From: Vagococcus proximus
GTDB lineage: Bacteria > Bacillota > Bacilli > Lactobacillales > Vagococcaceae
Length of the DNA: 64,000 nucleotides
Assembly (NCBI RefSeq): GCF_029143285.1
Contig: NZ_JAPDSH010000001.1
Location: 1-64,000 of the forward strand
Direction: 5' to 3'
Shown here: positions 1 through 9,281 of the stretch, one piece after another
How positions within the stretch are numbered: the first letter of the stretch is position 1
How the letters are laid out: each line of letters starts with the position of its first letter
The notes under the pieces: generated by a model
The model's input: only the letters and a program-made list of their open reading frames with translations
Told to the model about the DNA's origin: nothing
Database searches by the model: none
Position numbers and translations under genes: made by a program

Positions 1-41
1 TATTATATAGTGTCTTTTTTTATCTAAAAATAAGTATTATT

Positions 42-76
42 AAAAAAAGGAAGAGCTTAAGCTCTTCCTTTTTTTT
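42..76 (-). terminator. Rho-independent terminator of tRNA-Thr
   Basis: Near-perfect inverted repeat (AGGAAGAGCTT / AAGCTCTTCCT) with an A-run on one side and a T-run on the other. It lies downstream of the minus-strand tRNA. Because it is symmetric it may also stop a plus-strand transcript entering from outside the window. Confidence 0.8.
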
Positions 77-80
77 AAAA

Positions 81-152
81 GCCACTTGCCGGATTTGAAC
101 CGGCGACCCCTACCTTACCATGGTAGTGCTCTACCTACTGAGCTAAGGTGGC
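81..152 (-). tRNA. tRNA-Thr (anticodon GGT)
   Basis: On the minus strand the sequence folds as a complete cloverleaf: acceptor stem GCCACCT/AAGTGGC, D arm with GCTC/GAGC, anticodon stem CTACC/GGTAG with loop ATGGTAA (anticodon GGT), and T arm GCCGG-TTCGAAT-CCGGC. CCA is not encoded. It is a lone tRNA, not part of a visible cluster, and is followed by its own terminator. Confidence 0.95.
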
Positions 153-289
153 TTATGTAATTACTATTAATATATAGGCGGATTAGAAATTTGTCAAGGT
201 AAAGGAAGTGTTATTAGTGGAGTCTGATAATTAAAAGGGGTAAAATGAATTTGTACTATTATTATGGATCAATGAAAGGGAGTTTTAAT

Positions 290-1624
290 GTGAGTAAAGA
301 GATTGAATTTAATAAGATTGAAGAATTTGCTTCAGATTTTGGTAAATGTAAAAAACGTCTAAACAGTCAACGAGCAGTTATAAAAAATGGTATTTTAGAA
401 CCGTCAGAAAATCACTATTCAAAAGTGTTAAATACCCCTGTATTTTCGATTGATTTAGAGACAGGAAATGTGTCGAATCAAAAGCAAAGTGGTCGTTGTT
501 GGATGTTTGCAGCATTAAATACTTTCCGTCATGATATTGCAATGAAATTTAAGATGAAGGATTTTGAATTATCTCAAAATTACACATTCTTTTGGGATAA
601 ATTTGAAAAAGCAAATTATTTTTATGAAAATATTTTAGGTACAGCTGGTGAAGAACTGACAAGCCGTAAAGTTTCATTTCTTCTTCAAACACCACAACAA
701 GATGGTGGGCAATGGGATATGCTAGTTGCACTTATACAAAAATATGGTATTGTACCAAAAGAAGTAATGCCAGAAACACATAGTAGCTCTGCTTCAGGAG
801 TATTAAATACCTATTTAAATAAAAAAATGAGAAAAGATGCTATTAGATTAAGACAGCTAGTTTCAGAAAATGCTAATGAAGAACAACTTCAAGAAGAAAA
901 AAAAAAGATGTTAGCAGGGATATACTCCATTTTAGCAACTTCTTTAGGAACACCCCCTACAGAATTTGATTATGAGTATCGAGATGCAGATAATGAGTAC
1001 CATATAGAGAAAGGATTAACGCCTCGATCATTTTATGATAAATTCATTGGAGAAGATTTAAATGAGTATATTAGTGTCATCAATGCACCGACAGCCGATA
1101 AGCCATATAATCAAATGTATACTGTAGAAATGTTAGGTAATGTTGTTGGAGGGAAAGAAGTTCGTCATTTAAATGTTGATATGCCAACGTTTAAGGAGTT
1201 AGCTATTACTCAATTAAAAGCAGGGGAGTCCGTTTGGTATGGTTGTGATGTAGGTCAATCTTCAACACGAGATACGGGTATTATGGCAACCGATATTTAT
1301 GATGTGGACAGTACATTGAGTGTTGATTTTTCAATGACAAAGGCCGAACGATTAGATTATGGTGAAAGTTTAATGACACATGCTATGGTATTAACAGGTG
1401 TGAATATTGTAGATAATCACCCCACTAAATGGAAAGTTGAAAATAGTTGGGGAGATAAAGTCGGAACAAAAGGTTATTTTGTAATGAGTGACAGTTGGAT
1501 GGATGAATATACGTATCAAATTGTAGTTAGAAAAGAATTTTTATCCGAAGAATTAAAAAAAGTTGTTCAAGATGATCATGTTACCCTACTAGATCCATGG
1601 GATCCTATGGGAGCTTTAGCATAA
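290..1624 (+). CDS. pepC: Aminopeptidase C (bleomycin hydrolase family, C1B)
   Basis: Cytosolic cysteine aminopeptidase that trims N-terminal residues from peptides. The papain-type triad is visible: Cys in the QSGRCWMFAALN motif, His in LMTHAMVLTG, Asn in VENSWGD. The C-terminus ends in the family's DPWDPMGALA, a tail that in PepC reaches toward the active site and enforces aminopeptidase activity. I chose the GTG at 290 (AAAGGGAG seven bases upstream), because it aligns with lactococcal PepC; an in-frame ATG at 245 with its own AAAAGGGG site would add 15 residues. It is monocistronic, with a terminator directly after it. Confidence 0.93.
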   Translation: MSKEIEFNKIEEFASDFGKCKKRLNSQRAVIKNGILEPSENHYSKVLNTPVFSIDLETGNVSNQKQSGRCWMFAALNTFRHDIAMKFKMKDFELSQNYTFFWDKFEKANYFYENILGTAGEELTSRKVSFLLQTPQQDGGQWDMLVALIQKYGIVPKEVMPETHSSSASGVLNTYLNKKMRKDAIRLRQLVSENANEEQLQEEKKKMLAGIYSILATSLGTPPTEFDYEYRDADNEYHIEKGLTPRSFYDKFIGEDLNEYISVINAPTADKPYNQMYTVEMLGNVVGGKEVRHLNVDMPTFKELAITQLKAGESVWYGCDVGQSSTRDTGIMATDIYDVDSTLSVDFSMTKAERLDYGESLMTHAMVLTGVNIVDNHPTKWKVENSWGDKVGTKGYFVMSDSWMDEYTYQIVVRKEFLSEELKKVVQDDHVTLLDPWDPMGALA

Positions 1625-1672
1625 AAAAAAGTAAGATTACTTTATAATTTAAAGTAATCTTACTTTTTTTTT
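1625..1672 (+). terminator. Terminator after pepC
   Basis: Long stem AAAGTAAGATTACTTTA / AAAGTAATCTTACTTT followed by a T-run, immediately after the pepC stop codon. Confidence 0.85.
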
Positions 1673-1752
1673 AAAAGATTTTAATTTAGAGTGTAATCGT
1701 GTATAATAGTCTAAGTTATGGAACATAAGTTTTAGATTAAGGAGGTTGCATT

Positions 1753-3393
1753 TTGGATAAAAAAGAAAGTTTAAACCAAAATGAAAAAGCTGATGAAATC
1801 AAAGAGCCTAGTATACGTGATCAAGTATTAGGTGCGATGTCACAACATAGATATGACCAGCCAACTGTTTCAGAAGAAGTTAAAGATGAAGATATTGAAA
1901 TAGATGAAAATGAGTTAGAAGTGGATAAAACTAAAGAGGGCACTTTAGTTGTTCCTGACGTGAGTGTAGAAGAGGTTGAAGAAGTAGAAGAGTTTGAAGA
2001 GCCTATAGAGCAGAATGAGGTATCTGATAAGAAAGTAGAAGTTGAAACTATTCCTTCTATAGCTGAAACAAATAATAATGTTGAAAATAAAGAAGTGACA
2101 GTGCCTTATACCGATGAAAAATTATCAACAACACTTCATGAGAGTATTAAACCTAATGAGTATGTCATTCCTCCAACAAGTAATTTTAAGGATGTCGATG
2201 AGATTCTTGGAGAATATGAAAGTGAAGAACAAGGTTTTGATAAAGATAATTCTGAAATCGGTCAGGATGATTTAGTTTTAGAGAGTCAAAAGAGAAAAGA
2301 AGCGAGAGAGAAGGAATCGTCACTGGTTAAAAAAATTGTATTTATGGTTATTTCTGCCTTGGTCGTCATTTTAATGGTATTTGGCTTAGTCTTCTACCGT
2401 TATTGGCAAGCGGGTCTTAAACCTTTAGATAAGGACAATAAAGAGCTTGTTCAAGTTGAAATACCTATTGGAACTAGTAATAAAGGGATAGGCTCTATAT
2501 TAGAAAAGAAAAAAGTTATTAAGAGTGGTTTAGTGTTTAATTATTTTGTAAAAACAAATAATTTAACAGATTTTAAAGGCGGCTATTATCAAATGTCACC
2601 GGATATGGAATTGAATGAAATTGCTGAATTACTAAAACAAGGTGGTTCGGATGAAGCTGAAAATTTAGCAGATGCAAGAATTACAGTTCCAGAAGGCGAC
2701 TCGTTGTACCAAATTGCTGAGAAATTTGAAGAAAAAACTAAAATTCCTAAAGAAGACTTTATAAAAGTAGCAAAAGATGAAAAATTATTTGAAAAACTGT
2801 ATAAGAAATATCCTGATTTATTAGAAAGTGTCAAAAAATCAAAGGGTGTTCGATATCGTTTAGAGGGCTATTTATTCCCTGCAACATATAATTATTACCA
2901 AGAGAATGGTATTGAAGATCTAATCACCCAAATGGTTGGTAAGACAGCTTCTGTTATGGCTACTAAGAAAGCAAAACAAGAAGAGAGTCATTTATCAACA
3001 CAAGAGTTATTGACTCTTGCTTCATTAGTTGAAAAAGAAGGGGTAGAAGAATCAGATAGACGTAAGATTGCTAAAGTATTCTTAAACCGTATAGAAGAGG
3101 GAATGCCTCTACAATCTGATATTTCAATTATTTATGCGATGGATGTTCATAAGGTTCATTTATCAAATAAGGATACACAGGTTGATTCCCCATATAATTT
3201 ATATGTGAATAAAGGATTTGGACCGGGACCGTTTAATAACCCTAGTGAGCAAGCAATTGATGCTGTACTTAACCCGGATGATAATAAAGATTTATACTTC
3301 TTAGCGGATATAACAACACATAAAGTTTATTTTGCTGAAACATATGAAGAACATTTGAAGTTAAAAGAAGAATATATTGATAAAAAAAAGTAA
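1753..3393 (+). CDS. mltG: Endolytic murein transglycosylase MltG (YceG-like)
   Basis: Membrane-bound lytic transglycosylase that cuts nascent peptidoglycan and so terminates glycan strands. TTG start with AAGGAGG seven bases upstream. Residues 1 to about 190 form a low-complexity, Glu/Asp-rich cytoplasmic region, then one transmembrane helix (about 193-215), then the LysM-like and YceG catalytic parts outside. The catalytic motif LASLVEKEG (Glu about 427-429), NRIEEGMPLQSD and the GFGPGPFNNP loop are present. The long acidic N-terminus is typical of the Gram-positive form and is much longer than in E. coli MltG. It is followed by greA, a common neighbour in Firmicutes. Confidence 0.92.
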   Translation: MDKKESLNQNEKADEIKEPSIRDQVLGAMSQHRYDQPTVSEEVKDEDIEIDENELEVDKTKEGTLVVPDVSVEEVEEVEEFEEPIEQNEVSDKKVEVETIPSIAETNNNVENKEVTVPYTDEKLSTTLHESIKPNEYVIPPTSNFKDVDEILGEYESEEQGFDKDNSEIGQDDLVLESQKRKEAREKESSLVKKIVFMVISALVVILMVFGLVFYRYWQAGLKPLDKDNKELVQVEIPIGTSNKGIGSILEKKKVIKSGLVFNYFVKTNNLTDFKGGYYQMSPDMELNEIAELLKQGGSDEAENLADARITVPEGDSLYQIAEKFEEKTKIPKEDFIKVAKDEKLFEKLYKKYPDLLESVKKSKGVRYRLEGYLFPATYNYYQENGIEDLITQMVGKTASVMATKKAKQEESHLSTQELLTLASLVEKEGVEESDRRKIAKVFLNRIEEGMPLQSDISIIYAMDVHKVHLSNKDTQVDSPYNLYVNKGFGPGPFNNPSEQAIDAVLNPDDNKDLYFLADITTHKVYFAETYEEHLKLKEEYIDKKK

Positions 3394-3465
3394 AATAGAT
3401 CTAATTATATAAAATAGGCTATTTACAATTATAATAAGACATGGTAACCTTTGTGGTGTAAAAAT

Positions 3466-3505
3466 TATGGAAGCTTTTCCAATTCTATTGGGAAAGCTCT
3501 TCATA
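3466..3505 (+). other. Hairpin in the mltG-greA gap
   Basis: CTTTTCCAA pairs with TTGGGAAAG across a 5-nt loop and extends through GAAG/CTTC with a two-base bulge. There is no convincing T-run after it, so it may be a weak attenuator or processing site in the greA leader and not a true terminator. Confidence 0.4.
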
Positions 3506-3539
3506 TTATATTAATTGTGTCTTTTAAAGGAGCAGAAAC

Positions 3540-4013
3540 ATGGTAGAAAAAGTATACCCAATGACAATTGAGGGAAAAGCTAAATTAGAACAAGAATTAG
3601 AAGAATTAAAAACGGTTAAACGTAAAGAAATTGTTGAACGTATTAAAATTGCACGTAGTTTTGGTGATTTGTCAGAGAATTCAGAGTATGAATCAGCTAA
3701 AGATGAGCAAGCTTTTACAGAGGGGCGTATCACAACTTTAGAAAATATGATTCGTTTTGCACAAATTATTGACAACAACAATACTGATACGGATGAGGTA
3801 ACAATTGGTAGAACAGTTACTTTTATGGAACTTCCAGATGGCGATGAAGAAGAATATATCATCGTTGGAAGTGCTGAAGCAGATCCTTTATCAGGGAAAA
3901 TTTCAAATGATTCACCAATTGCTAAAGCATTAATTGGCAATCGTCTAAATGATGAGGTAACAATTAGTACACCTGGTGGCGATATGAATGTTAAAATTGT
4001 AAAAGTATCATAA
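3540..4013 (+). CDS. greA: Transcription elongation factor GreA
   Basis: Rescues backtracked RNA polymerase by stimulating cleavage of the nascent RNA 3' end. At 157 residues it is full family length. The N-terminal coiled coil (about residues 10-75) carries the acidic tip in the [18 protein letters not shown] stretch, and the C-terminal FKBP-like domain ends in [19 protein letters not shown] start with AAAGGAG at good spacing. Expressed alone: a hairpin lies upstream and a strong terminator downstream. Confidence 0.97.
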   Translation: MVEKVYPMTIEGKAKLEQELEELKTVKRKEIVERIKIARSFGDLSENSEYESAKDEQAFTEGRITTLENMIRFAQIIDNNNTDTDEVTIGRTVTFMELPDGDEEEYIIVGSAEADPLSGKISNDSPIAKALIGNRLNDEVTISTPGGDMNVKIVKVS

Positions 4014-4046
4014 AAAAGTCTAGGCTACATGCCTAGGCTTTTTTTG
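4012..4046 (+). terminator. Terminator after greA
   Basis: AAGTCTAGGC / GCCTAGGCTT stem with a 5-nt loop and seven Ts. Confidence 0.88.
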
Positions 4047-4053
4047 TCTCATA

Positions 4054-4116
4054 CTAAAGACTTAGAGTGAGTTAGTCCTCTTGGGACTGTCATTTATAGG
4101 GGGAACGAGATATAAT
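4054..4116 (+). promoter_or_regulatory. Candidate LiaR operator and promoter of liaFSR
   Basis: An inverted repeat AGTCC-N5-GGACT lies at 4074-4088, preceded by an overlapping imperfect dyad GACTTA-N7-TTAGTC (about 4059-4077). A TATAAT hexamer follows at 4111-4116. Operators of LiaR/CesR-type regulators in lactic acid bacteria are AGTC/GACT-type inverted repeats (from memory), so autoregulation is likely. No good -35 box is visible at standard spacing, which fits an activator-dependent promoter. Confidence 0.45.
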
Positions 4117-4156
4117 AAAATGGATTAAACTTTTGAGAAAGAGGAGTGCTAGTATC

Positions 4157-4891
4157 GTGAAAAATTCATGGAAACTCTTTATAATTGTCGAATTATTATT
4201 GTTTGTATCAGCAGGCTATCAGTTATTTAAAAATCCAGCTGCTTTGGTTTTTTTAGTGATTGCAGTGATGAATTTATTGTATGCATTAAAAAAAGAAGAA
4301 CGGAATTCTTTTAATCAATTTCAGTTAATTGTAAGTATTGTAGTCATTGTATTATGTTTATTGATAAGTAGTCCTATTATTTGGTTGATGTTGACACTTG
4401 CGATTATTTTTATAGGGTTAAAAGGCGTAGAAGTATCTGGAGTATCATTTTTCCAAAATGCGTTATGGCATAAAAAACAAATGGTTATTGTTGAGACTAA
4501 AGAGAGTGAATCAAAGAATAGTCGTCGTTTTAAAAGACCGTGGTTGGGTAATCAGCGCATAGGTAATAATGTATATGAGTGGGATGATATCAATTATACA
4601 AGTTTTGCTGGTGATACAATTATTGATTTAGGAAATACACTTCTTCCAAAACAAGATAATGTGATTATGATCCGTAAAGGATTTGGTCGAACAAGGGTAT
4701 TAGTGCCTGTAGGGGTTGGTATTGTGCTAGAGCATTCCACATTATTAGGTAATGCACTTGTAGAGGAACAATTTTATAGATTGCGTAATGAGTCATTGAA
4801 AGTATATAGTGATGATTATGACGAGAGTCAACGACGTTTAAAAATTGTAACGAGTACCTTAATGGGGGATGTGGAGGTCATTCGTTTATGA
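4157..4891 (+). CDS. liaF: LiaF-type membrane modulator of the LiaSR envelope-stress system
   Basis: Membrane protein that restrains the LiaS kinase until lipid II-targeting antibiotics or membrane damage occur. The N-terminal half has about four hydrophobic helices (LFIIVELLLFVSAGY; AALVFLVIAVMNLLYA; LIVSIVVIVLCLLI; IIWLMLTLAIIFIGL). The C-terminal half is the 'cell wall-active antibiotics response' beta domain (IDLGNTLLPKQDNVIMIRKGFG... [10 protein letters not shown]). GTG at 4157 fits GAGGAG ten bases upstream; a TTG at 4133 is the alternative. Its stop overlaps the liaS start (ATGA), as expected for coupled translation. Confidence 0.9.
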   Translation: MKNSWKLFIIVELLLFVSAGYQLFKNPAALVFLVIAVMNLLYALKKEERNSFNQFQLIVSIVVIVLCLLISSPIIWLMLTLAIIFIGLKGVEVSGVSFFQNALWHKKQMVIVETKESESKNSRRFKRPWLGNQRIGNNVYEWDDINYTSFAGDTIIDLGNTLLPKQDNVIMIRKGFGRTRVLVPVGVGIVLEHSTLLGNALVEEQFYRLRNESLKVYSDDYDESQRRLKIVTSTLMGDVEVIRL

Positions 4892-5970
4892 TATCTAAAA
4901 TTACTCGTCCATTTTTATTTATTTATACATTTGTATTTACAACAATTATTTTATGTTTAACTTTATATGCAGCTTATTATGCCCATAGTAAGCATAATTG
5001 GTTAAGTGAAATCATTCATGCTAAGATATTTCATATTCCTCTACTTATCTATATTTTATTTATTGCCTTAATGGTAAGTTTTATAGTAGTTTTAACCGTC
5101 TATTTTGTTAGACGTGCCCAATATGGTAGAATTGAAGAAAAAGTAAGGTTATTAGCTGGTGGAAACTATGATAATAACTTGTTATTTAAAGGTATTAGAG
5201 GTGGGGAAACAGATCCTTATATTAATGATATTGATAAAGATTTAACTAAAATACATGATAAGATGAAAAGAATGTCAGGTGAGCTCCAGCAGGTTGCTGC
5301 ACGTCCTGAACTAGTAGATGGCAGTACTCGGGAACAGATTGTAGAGGAAGAGCGTCACCGCTTAGCTAGAGAGTTACACGATTCTGTTAGCCAACAGTTG
5401 TTTGCTGCAAGTATGATGTTGTCTGCTCTTCAAGAAGAGTCTAAGAAAAAAAGTTCTGAAGGAGACATTGTTCTAAAACAATTGGATATGATTGGTTCAA
5501 TTATTAATACATCTCAGTCTGAAATGAGGGCACTATTGCTTCATTTAAGGCCTATTAATTTAGAAGGCAAGTCTCTTAAAAAAGGGATTGAGCAGTTATT
5601 ACAAGAATTGAAAACTAAGGTTAAAATCGAAATTAGTTGGGAGATTGAATCGATAGAGCTTTCAAGTGCCATAGAAGACCATTTGTTTAGGATTATTCAA
5701 GAGTTATTATCAAATACCCTAAGGCATGCTAAGGCAGAGTCATTAGAAGTCTATTTAAAAAAAATAGATCAAACGGTCTTATTAAGATTGGTGGATGATG
5801 GTGTAGGATTTGATACTAGTGAAATCAGAGCTGGGAGTTATGGTTTAAGCAATATTAAGGAGCGTGTTTCAGGTATGGGAGGCACGTGCAAAATTATTAG
5901 TTTTAAAGGGAATGGTACCAGTATTGAGATTCGTGTTCCTATATTGAAGGAGAGTGTTGTTAATGATTAA
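4888..5970 (+). CDS. liaS: Sensor histidine kinase LiaS (VraS-like)
   Basis: NarL-family sensor kinase for envelope stress. Two N-terminal membrane helices (about 10-30 and 45-70) with a very short external loop, typical of intramembrane-sensing kinases; a HAMP-like linker; a HisKA_3 domain with phospho-acceptor His164 in [15 protein letters not shown]; and a HATPase domain ([14 protein letters not shown]-box; [19 protein letters not shown]). The last bases overlap the liaR ribosome-binding site and start. The partner response regulator follows directly. Confidence 0.94.
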   Translation: MISKITRPFLFIYTFVFTTIILCLTLYAAYYAHSKHNWLSEIIHAKIFHIPLLIYILFIALMVSFIVVLTVYFVRRAQYGRIEEKVRLLAGGNYDNNLLFKGIRGGETDPYINDIDKDLTKIHDKMKRMSGELQQVAARPELVDGSTREQIVEEERHRLARELHDSVSQQLFAASMMLSALQEESKKKSSEGDIVLKQLDMIGSIINTSQSEMRALLLHLRPINLEGKSLKKGIEQLLQELKTKVKIEISWEIESIELSSAIEDHLFRIIQELLSNTLRHAKAESLEVYLKKIDQTVLLRLVDDGVGFDTSEIRAGSYGLSNIKERVSGMGGTCKIISFKGNGTSIEIRVPILKESVVND

Positions 5971-6595
5971 AGTATTGTTGGTTGATGATCATGAAATGGT
6001 TCGTTTAGGTGTATCCTCATATTTATCAATTCAAGATGATATAGAAGTAATTGGTGAAGCTGAAAATGGAAAAATAGGGTATGAAAAGGCCTTAGATTTA
6101 AGACCAGATATTATTTTGATGGATTTAGTTATGGACGTTATGGATGGGATTGAATCAACGCAAGCCATACTTTCTGAGTGGCCTGAGGCTCGTATTATTA
6201 TTGTCACAAGTTTTATTGATGATGAAAAAGTTTATCCAGCAATCGAGGCCGGAGCAGCAGGTTATTTGTTAAAAACATCGACGGCTAGCGAGATAGCTGA
6301 TGCTATTCGTGCTACTTACAGAGGTGAAACGGTCTTAGAACCAGAAGTAACAGGAAAAATGATGGAACGTTTAACGAAGAAAAATGAACCTGTTCTTCAT
6401 GAAGATTTGACAAATAGAGAGCATGAAATATTATTACTTATTGCAGAAGGTAAGAGTAATCAAGAGATTGCAGATGACTTATTTATTACATTAAAAACAG
6501 TTAAAACACATGTTTCTAATATTTTATCTAAGCTAGATGTAGAGGATCGTACACAGGCTGCTATTTATTCATTTAAGCATGGGATTGTTAAATAA
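5963..6595 (+). CDS. liaR: Response regulator LiaR (VraR-like)
   Basis: NarL/FixJ-type response regulator. Receiver domain with the acidic pair in LLVDDHE, phospho-acceptor Asp54 in ILMDL and conserved Lys in GYLLKTS; C-terminal LuxR-type HTH ([25 protein letters not shown], with key residues [10 protein letters not shown]). ATG at 5963 has GAAGGAGA nine bases upstream; the GTG at 5954 sits on top of that site and is unlikely. liaF, liaS and liaR overlap and form one operon. No liaH/pspA-type target gene follows. Confidence 0.94.
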   Translation: MIKVLLVDDHEMVRLGVSSYLSIQDDIEVIGEAENGKIGYEKALDLRPDIILMDLVMDVMDGIESTQAILSEWPEARIIIVTSFIDDEKVYPAIEAGAAGYLLKTSTASEIADAIRATYRGETVLEPEVTGKMMERLTKKNEPVLHEDLTNREHEILLLIAEGKSNQEIADDLFITLKTVKTHVSNILSKLDVEDRTQAAIYSFKHGIVK

Positions 6596-6616
6596 AGAAA
6601 AGAATGGAGTTTTAAC

Positions 6617-7276
6617 ATGAAACAAAATTTTGCAATTATTGGTTTAGGCCGTTTTGGCGGAAGTTTATGTGAGACATTGATTGAATCGGGACAAGAGGTT
6701 TTAGCTATTGATAAAGATGAGGACCGTATTAATGAGTATATGAATATTGCTACCCATGCTGTTGTTGCTAATGCACAAGACGAGATGACGCTTCGTTCGT
6801 TAGGCTTAAGAAATTTTGAACATGTTATTGTGGCGATTGGTGAAGATATTCAAGCAAGCATTTTAGTAACCTTGATGGCGAAAGAAATGGGTGTAGCTAA
6901 AGTGACAGCTAAGGCACAAAATTCTTATCACGCTAAGGTTCTATATAAAATTGGAGCAGATAATGTTGTACATCCAGAGCGTGATATGGGTGTAAAAGTC
7001 GCTCATAATTTAGTTTCAAAAAATATTTTGGATTATTTAGAATTGTCTGATGAGTATTCGTTGGCAGAAATTAAGGTAACTAATCCTAAGTTTACAAATA
7101 AGAATTTGCTTCAGTTAAATTTCCGTCAACGCTTTGGTCTAAATATTGTGGGAATACGTCGTAATAAGCAATTGATTATTTCACCTTTAGCAGAAGAGTT
7201 AGTGGAAAAAGGGGATTGTTTATTAGTTATTGGGGCAGATGAGGACGTGGAACGATTAGATGATAAGATGTCTTAG
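6617..7276 (+). CDS. KtrA/TrkA-type RCK protein, potassium uptake regulator
   Basis: Cytosolic gating subunit of a Ktr-type K+ channel. RCK_N domain (about 1-130) with the Rossmann motif GLGRFGGS and acidic Asp at the end of strand 2 (LAIDKDEDR); RCK_C domain (about 135-219). Length equals KtrA/KtrC of Bacillus. It starts only 21 bases after liaR with its own GGAG site, so it may be cotranscribed with liaFSR. No KtrB-like membrane partner lies in this window. KtrA versus KtrC cannot be decided here. Confidence 0.87.
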   Translation: MKQNFAIIGLGRFGGSLCETLIESGQEVLAIDKDEDRINEYMNIATHAVVANAQDEMTLRSLGLRNFEHVIVAIGEDIQASILVTLMAKEMGVAKVTAKAQNSYHAKVLYKIGADNVVHPERDMGVKVAHNLVSKNILDYLELSDEYSLAEIKVTNPKFTNKNLLQLNFRQRFGLNIVGIRRNKQLIISPLAEELVEKGDCLLVIGADEDVERLDDKMS

Positions 7277-7361
7277 AGGTCTTGTTCACAAGCAAAATTA
7301 AGTTATTAACTATAAAATTGTGCTAGAATAAGTTTATCAATTGTAGAAAGTAGGAGTGAGG

Positions 7362-7658
7362 ATGCAATTAACTATTTCAGATAAAGCACAAAAGTGGTAT
7401 ATCGAAGAACTAGAATTATCTCAAGGTGATGGTGTGAGATTCTTTGGTAAGTATGGGGGTTCTACGAATGTGCATGATGGTTTCACTACAGGTATGCAAA
7501 TCATAAAACCTAGTGAAGAGGTATTAGCCAATGTTGAGCATCAAGGAATCACTTTCTTTACAGAGAAATTAGATGAATGGTTTTTCAATGGCTTTGATTT
7601 ATCGGTAGAGTTTGATGATGACCTGAAAGAACCACGCTACATTTATAAAGAGCAATAA
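7362..7658 (+). CDS. HesB/IscA-fold protein (YneR-like), no cysteines
   Basis: Small protein (98 residues from ATG 7362; GTAGGAG upstream) resembling the iron-sulfur biosynthesis HesB/YneR family (LTISDKAQKWY, VRFFGKYGGST, LSVEFDD). The three cysteines that bind iron or clusters in IscA are absent, as in the YneR subgroup, so a role in Fe-S assembly is unproven. Single gene with a strong bidirectional terminator after it. Confidence 0.8.
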   Translation: MQLTISDKAQKWYIEELELSQGDGVRFFGKYGGSTNVHDGFTTGMQIIKPSEEVLANVEHQGITFFTEKLDEWFFNGFDLSVEFDDDLKEPRYIYKEQ

Positions 7659-7690
7659 AAAAGAACAGCTAAAGTTAGCTGTTCTTTTTT
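7657..7690. terminator. Bidirectional terminator between convergent genes
   Basis: AAAAAAGAACAGCT / AGCTGTTCTTTTTT with a 6-nt loop; A- and T-runs on both sides serve the HesB-like gene and the convergent DUF1189 gene, whose stop codon overlaps the T-run. Confidence 0.88.
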
Positions 7691-8489
7691 ATTTTTGACC
7701 AAGAGTAGGACGGATGACACGTAAAAAGATGAAGTAAGTTAAAACCATGACAAACACCATTGGATTGATAGCTTGTGAGAATAAAGAAAATAGACTTGCT
7801 ATAACGACAGGGAGTGTTGCTGAGAATGTCATCAGTTTGAAGCTTTCAGATAGGCGCAAGGGACTTTTAGAAAGTTTGACCCAAATATTAGCTAAGAGGC
7901 TAAGTGTAAATAACATGAATAATAGGTCGATTGTAACAGGAACGATTGCTACTACCCAAGCTAACACAATAAATAGGATAGTCTTTTTAGAAGGCTGCGC
8001 TTGTTTCTCTATCCACTCTTTGTTTAAAAATGATGCGTCAAAAGAACTGTAAGGAACTGAGATTAGATTTGAAGGCATGAATGATGAGATCATACTTTCG
8101 TCATTGACGGTCATCAAAAGATGATCATCTAGCATACCGAAACCTAAAACATTTCCAATAAGGTCACTTTGAATTTCCTTGTCAGAAAGCTTACTATCAG
8201 GGTCGAAAGAAAACATAAAACGATCCGTCTGATAAATAAAACCACTATCAGTTTTCTCAGGTTTCAATTTGTCAGACTCGATTTTAAATGCTGGCATTTT
8301 TTCAACGATATGTTGAAGGTCTTCTTGAGATTGAGTGACTAATTTAGTAACTTGTACACCAATTGGAATAGCTAGTAGCGTTCCTAAAAAAAGTATATAA
8401 AGAAACACTTTTGGAAAAGATTTACCAAGACCAAATAATAAACGTTGTGGATTAGTAAATGCTGTTTTAAATAATTGGAAAAGACTCAT
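7689..8489 (-). CDS. DUF1189 family membrane protein
   Basis: 266 residues with one N-terminal hydrophobic helix (VFLYILFLGTLLAIPIGV), a soluble extracellular part of about 130 residues, then three or four C-terminal helices (TILFIVLAWVVAIVPV; LLFMLFTLSLLANI; ATLPVVIASLFSLF; VFVMVLTYFIFLRVI). This arrangement matches DUF1189 proteins of Firmicutes, whose function is unknown. ATG preceded by AAAGGAG. Monocistronic. Confidence 0.8.
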   Translation of the reverse strand: MSLFQLFKTAFTNPQRLLFGLGKSFPKVFLYILFLGTLLAIPIGVQVTKLVTQSQEDLQHIVEKMPAFKIESDKLKPEKTDSGFIYQTDRFMFSFDPDSKLSDKEIQSDLIGNVLGFGMLDDHLLMTVNDESMISSFMPSNLISVPYSSFDASFLNKEWIEKQAQPSKKTILFIVLAWVVAIVPVTIDLLFMLFTLSLLANIWVKLSKSPLRLSESFKLMTFSATLPVVIASLFSLFSQAINPMVFVMVLTYFIFLRVIRPTLGQK

Positions 8490-8597
8490 GAAAATCTCCT
8501 TTAAAATCCCTTTTATATAAGAGGGTTGATTAAAATATTGTAAGCTTTTTTTGGAAACATTACAAGTTTTTCAAGTTAGGTGCTAAAAGCATTTTTT

Positions 8598-8627
8598 TTG
8601 CTTGAGAGAGTATGTTAATGGTAAAAT
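8598..8627 (+). promoter_or_regulatory. Candidate promoter of sodA
   Basis: TTGCTT and TAAAAT separated by 18 bases, about 40 bases before the sodA start codon. No obvious metal- or peroxide-regulator dyad was seen. Confidence 0.5.
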
Positions 8628-8668
8628 GAACATGTATTATAACAAGACAACCTTGGAGGGATTTATTT

Positions 8669-9277
8669 ATGACTTACACATTACCAGAATTACCATATGC
8701 TCACGATGCATTAGAACCACATATTGACGTTGAAACAATGCATTTACACCATGATAAACATCACAATACTTATGTAACTAACTTAAACGCAGCAATTGAA
8801 AAACACCCAGAATTAGGTGAAAAATCAATTGATGAATTAGTTGCAGACTTAGCTAACGTACCAGCTGATATTCGTGCTGCAGTTCAAAATAATGGTGGTG
8901 GACACGCTAACCACAGTTTCTTTTGGGAAATCATGGCTCCGAATGCTGGTGGAGAACCAACAGGTGCTATCAAAGAAGCTATCGATGCTACTTTTGGAAG
9001 TTTTGAAGACTTCAAAACACAATTTGCAGCAGCAGCAACTGGCCGTTTCGGTTCAGGTTGGGCATGGTTAGTTGTAAATAATGGTAAATTAGAAGTAATG
9101 TCAACAGCTAATCAAGATTCACCACTTACAGAAGGCAAAACACCTGTACTTGGTTTAGATGTATGGGAGCACGCTTACTACAAGAAATTTAGTAATGTTC
9201 GTCCTGACTACATCAAAGCATTCTGGAACGTTGTTAACTGGGATGAAGTTAACAAACGTTTTGCAGCAGCTAAATAA
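8669..9277 (+). CDS. sodA: Superoxide dismutase (Mn/Fe type)
   Basis: Converts superoxide to hydrogen peroxide and oxygen. 202 residues; metal ligands visible as His in MHLHHDKHH, His in [10 protein letters not shown], and Asp/His in DVWEHAYY. The [13 protein letters not shown] and GSGWAWLVV contexts fit the manganese or cambialistic form usual in lactic acid bacteria. GGAGGG site and very regular codon use suggest high expression. Own promoter and terminator. The next gene is ylaN, linked to iron homeostasis in Bacillus. Confidence 0.97.
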   Translation: MTYTLPELPYAHDALEPHIDVETMHLHHDKHHNTYVTNLNAAIEKHPELGEKSIDELVADLANVPADIRAAVQNNGGGHANHSFFWEIMAPNAGGEPTGAIKEAIDATFGSFEDFKTQFAAAATGRFGSGWAWLVVNNGKLEVMSTANQDSPLTEGKTPVLGLDVWEHAYYKKFSNVRPDYIKAFWNVVNWDEVNKRFAAAK

Positions 9278-9281
9278 AAAT

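Noticed and set aside
8874-9071. 65-residue reading frame inside sodA
   Set aside because: Fully inside a strongly supported gene in another frame, with no ribosome-binding site or family motif; a codon-bias shadow.
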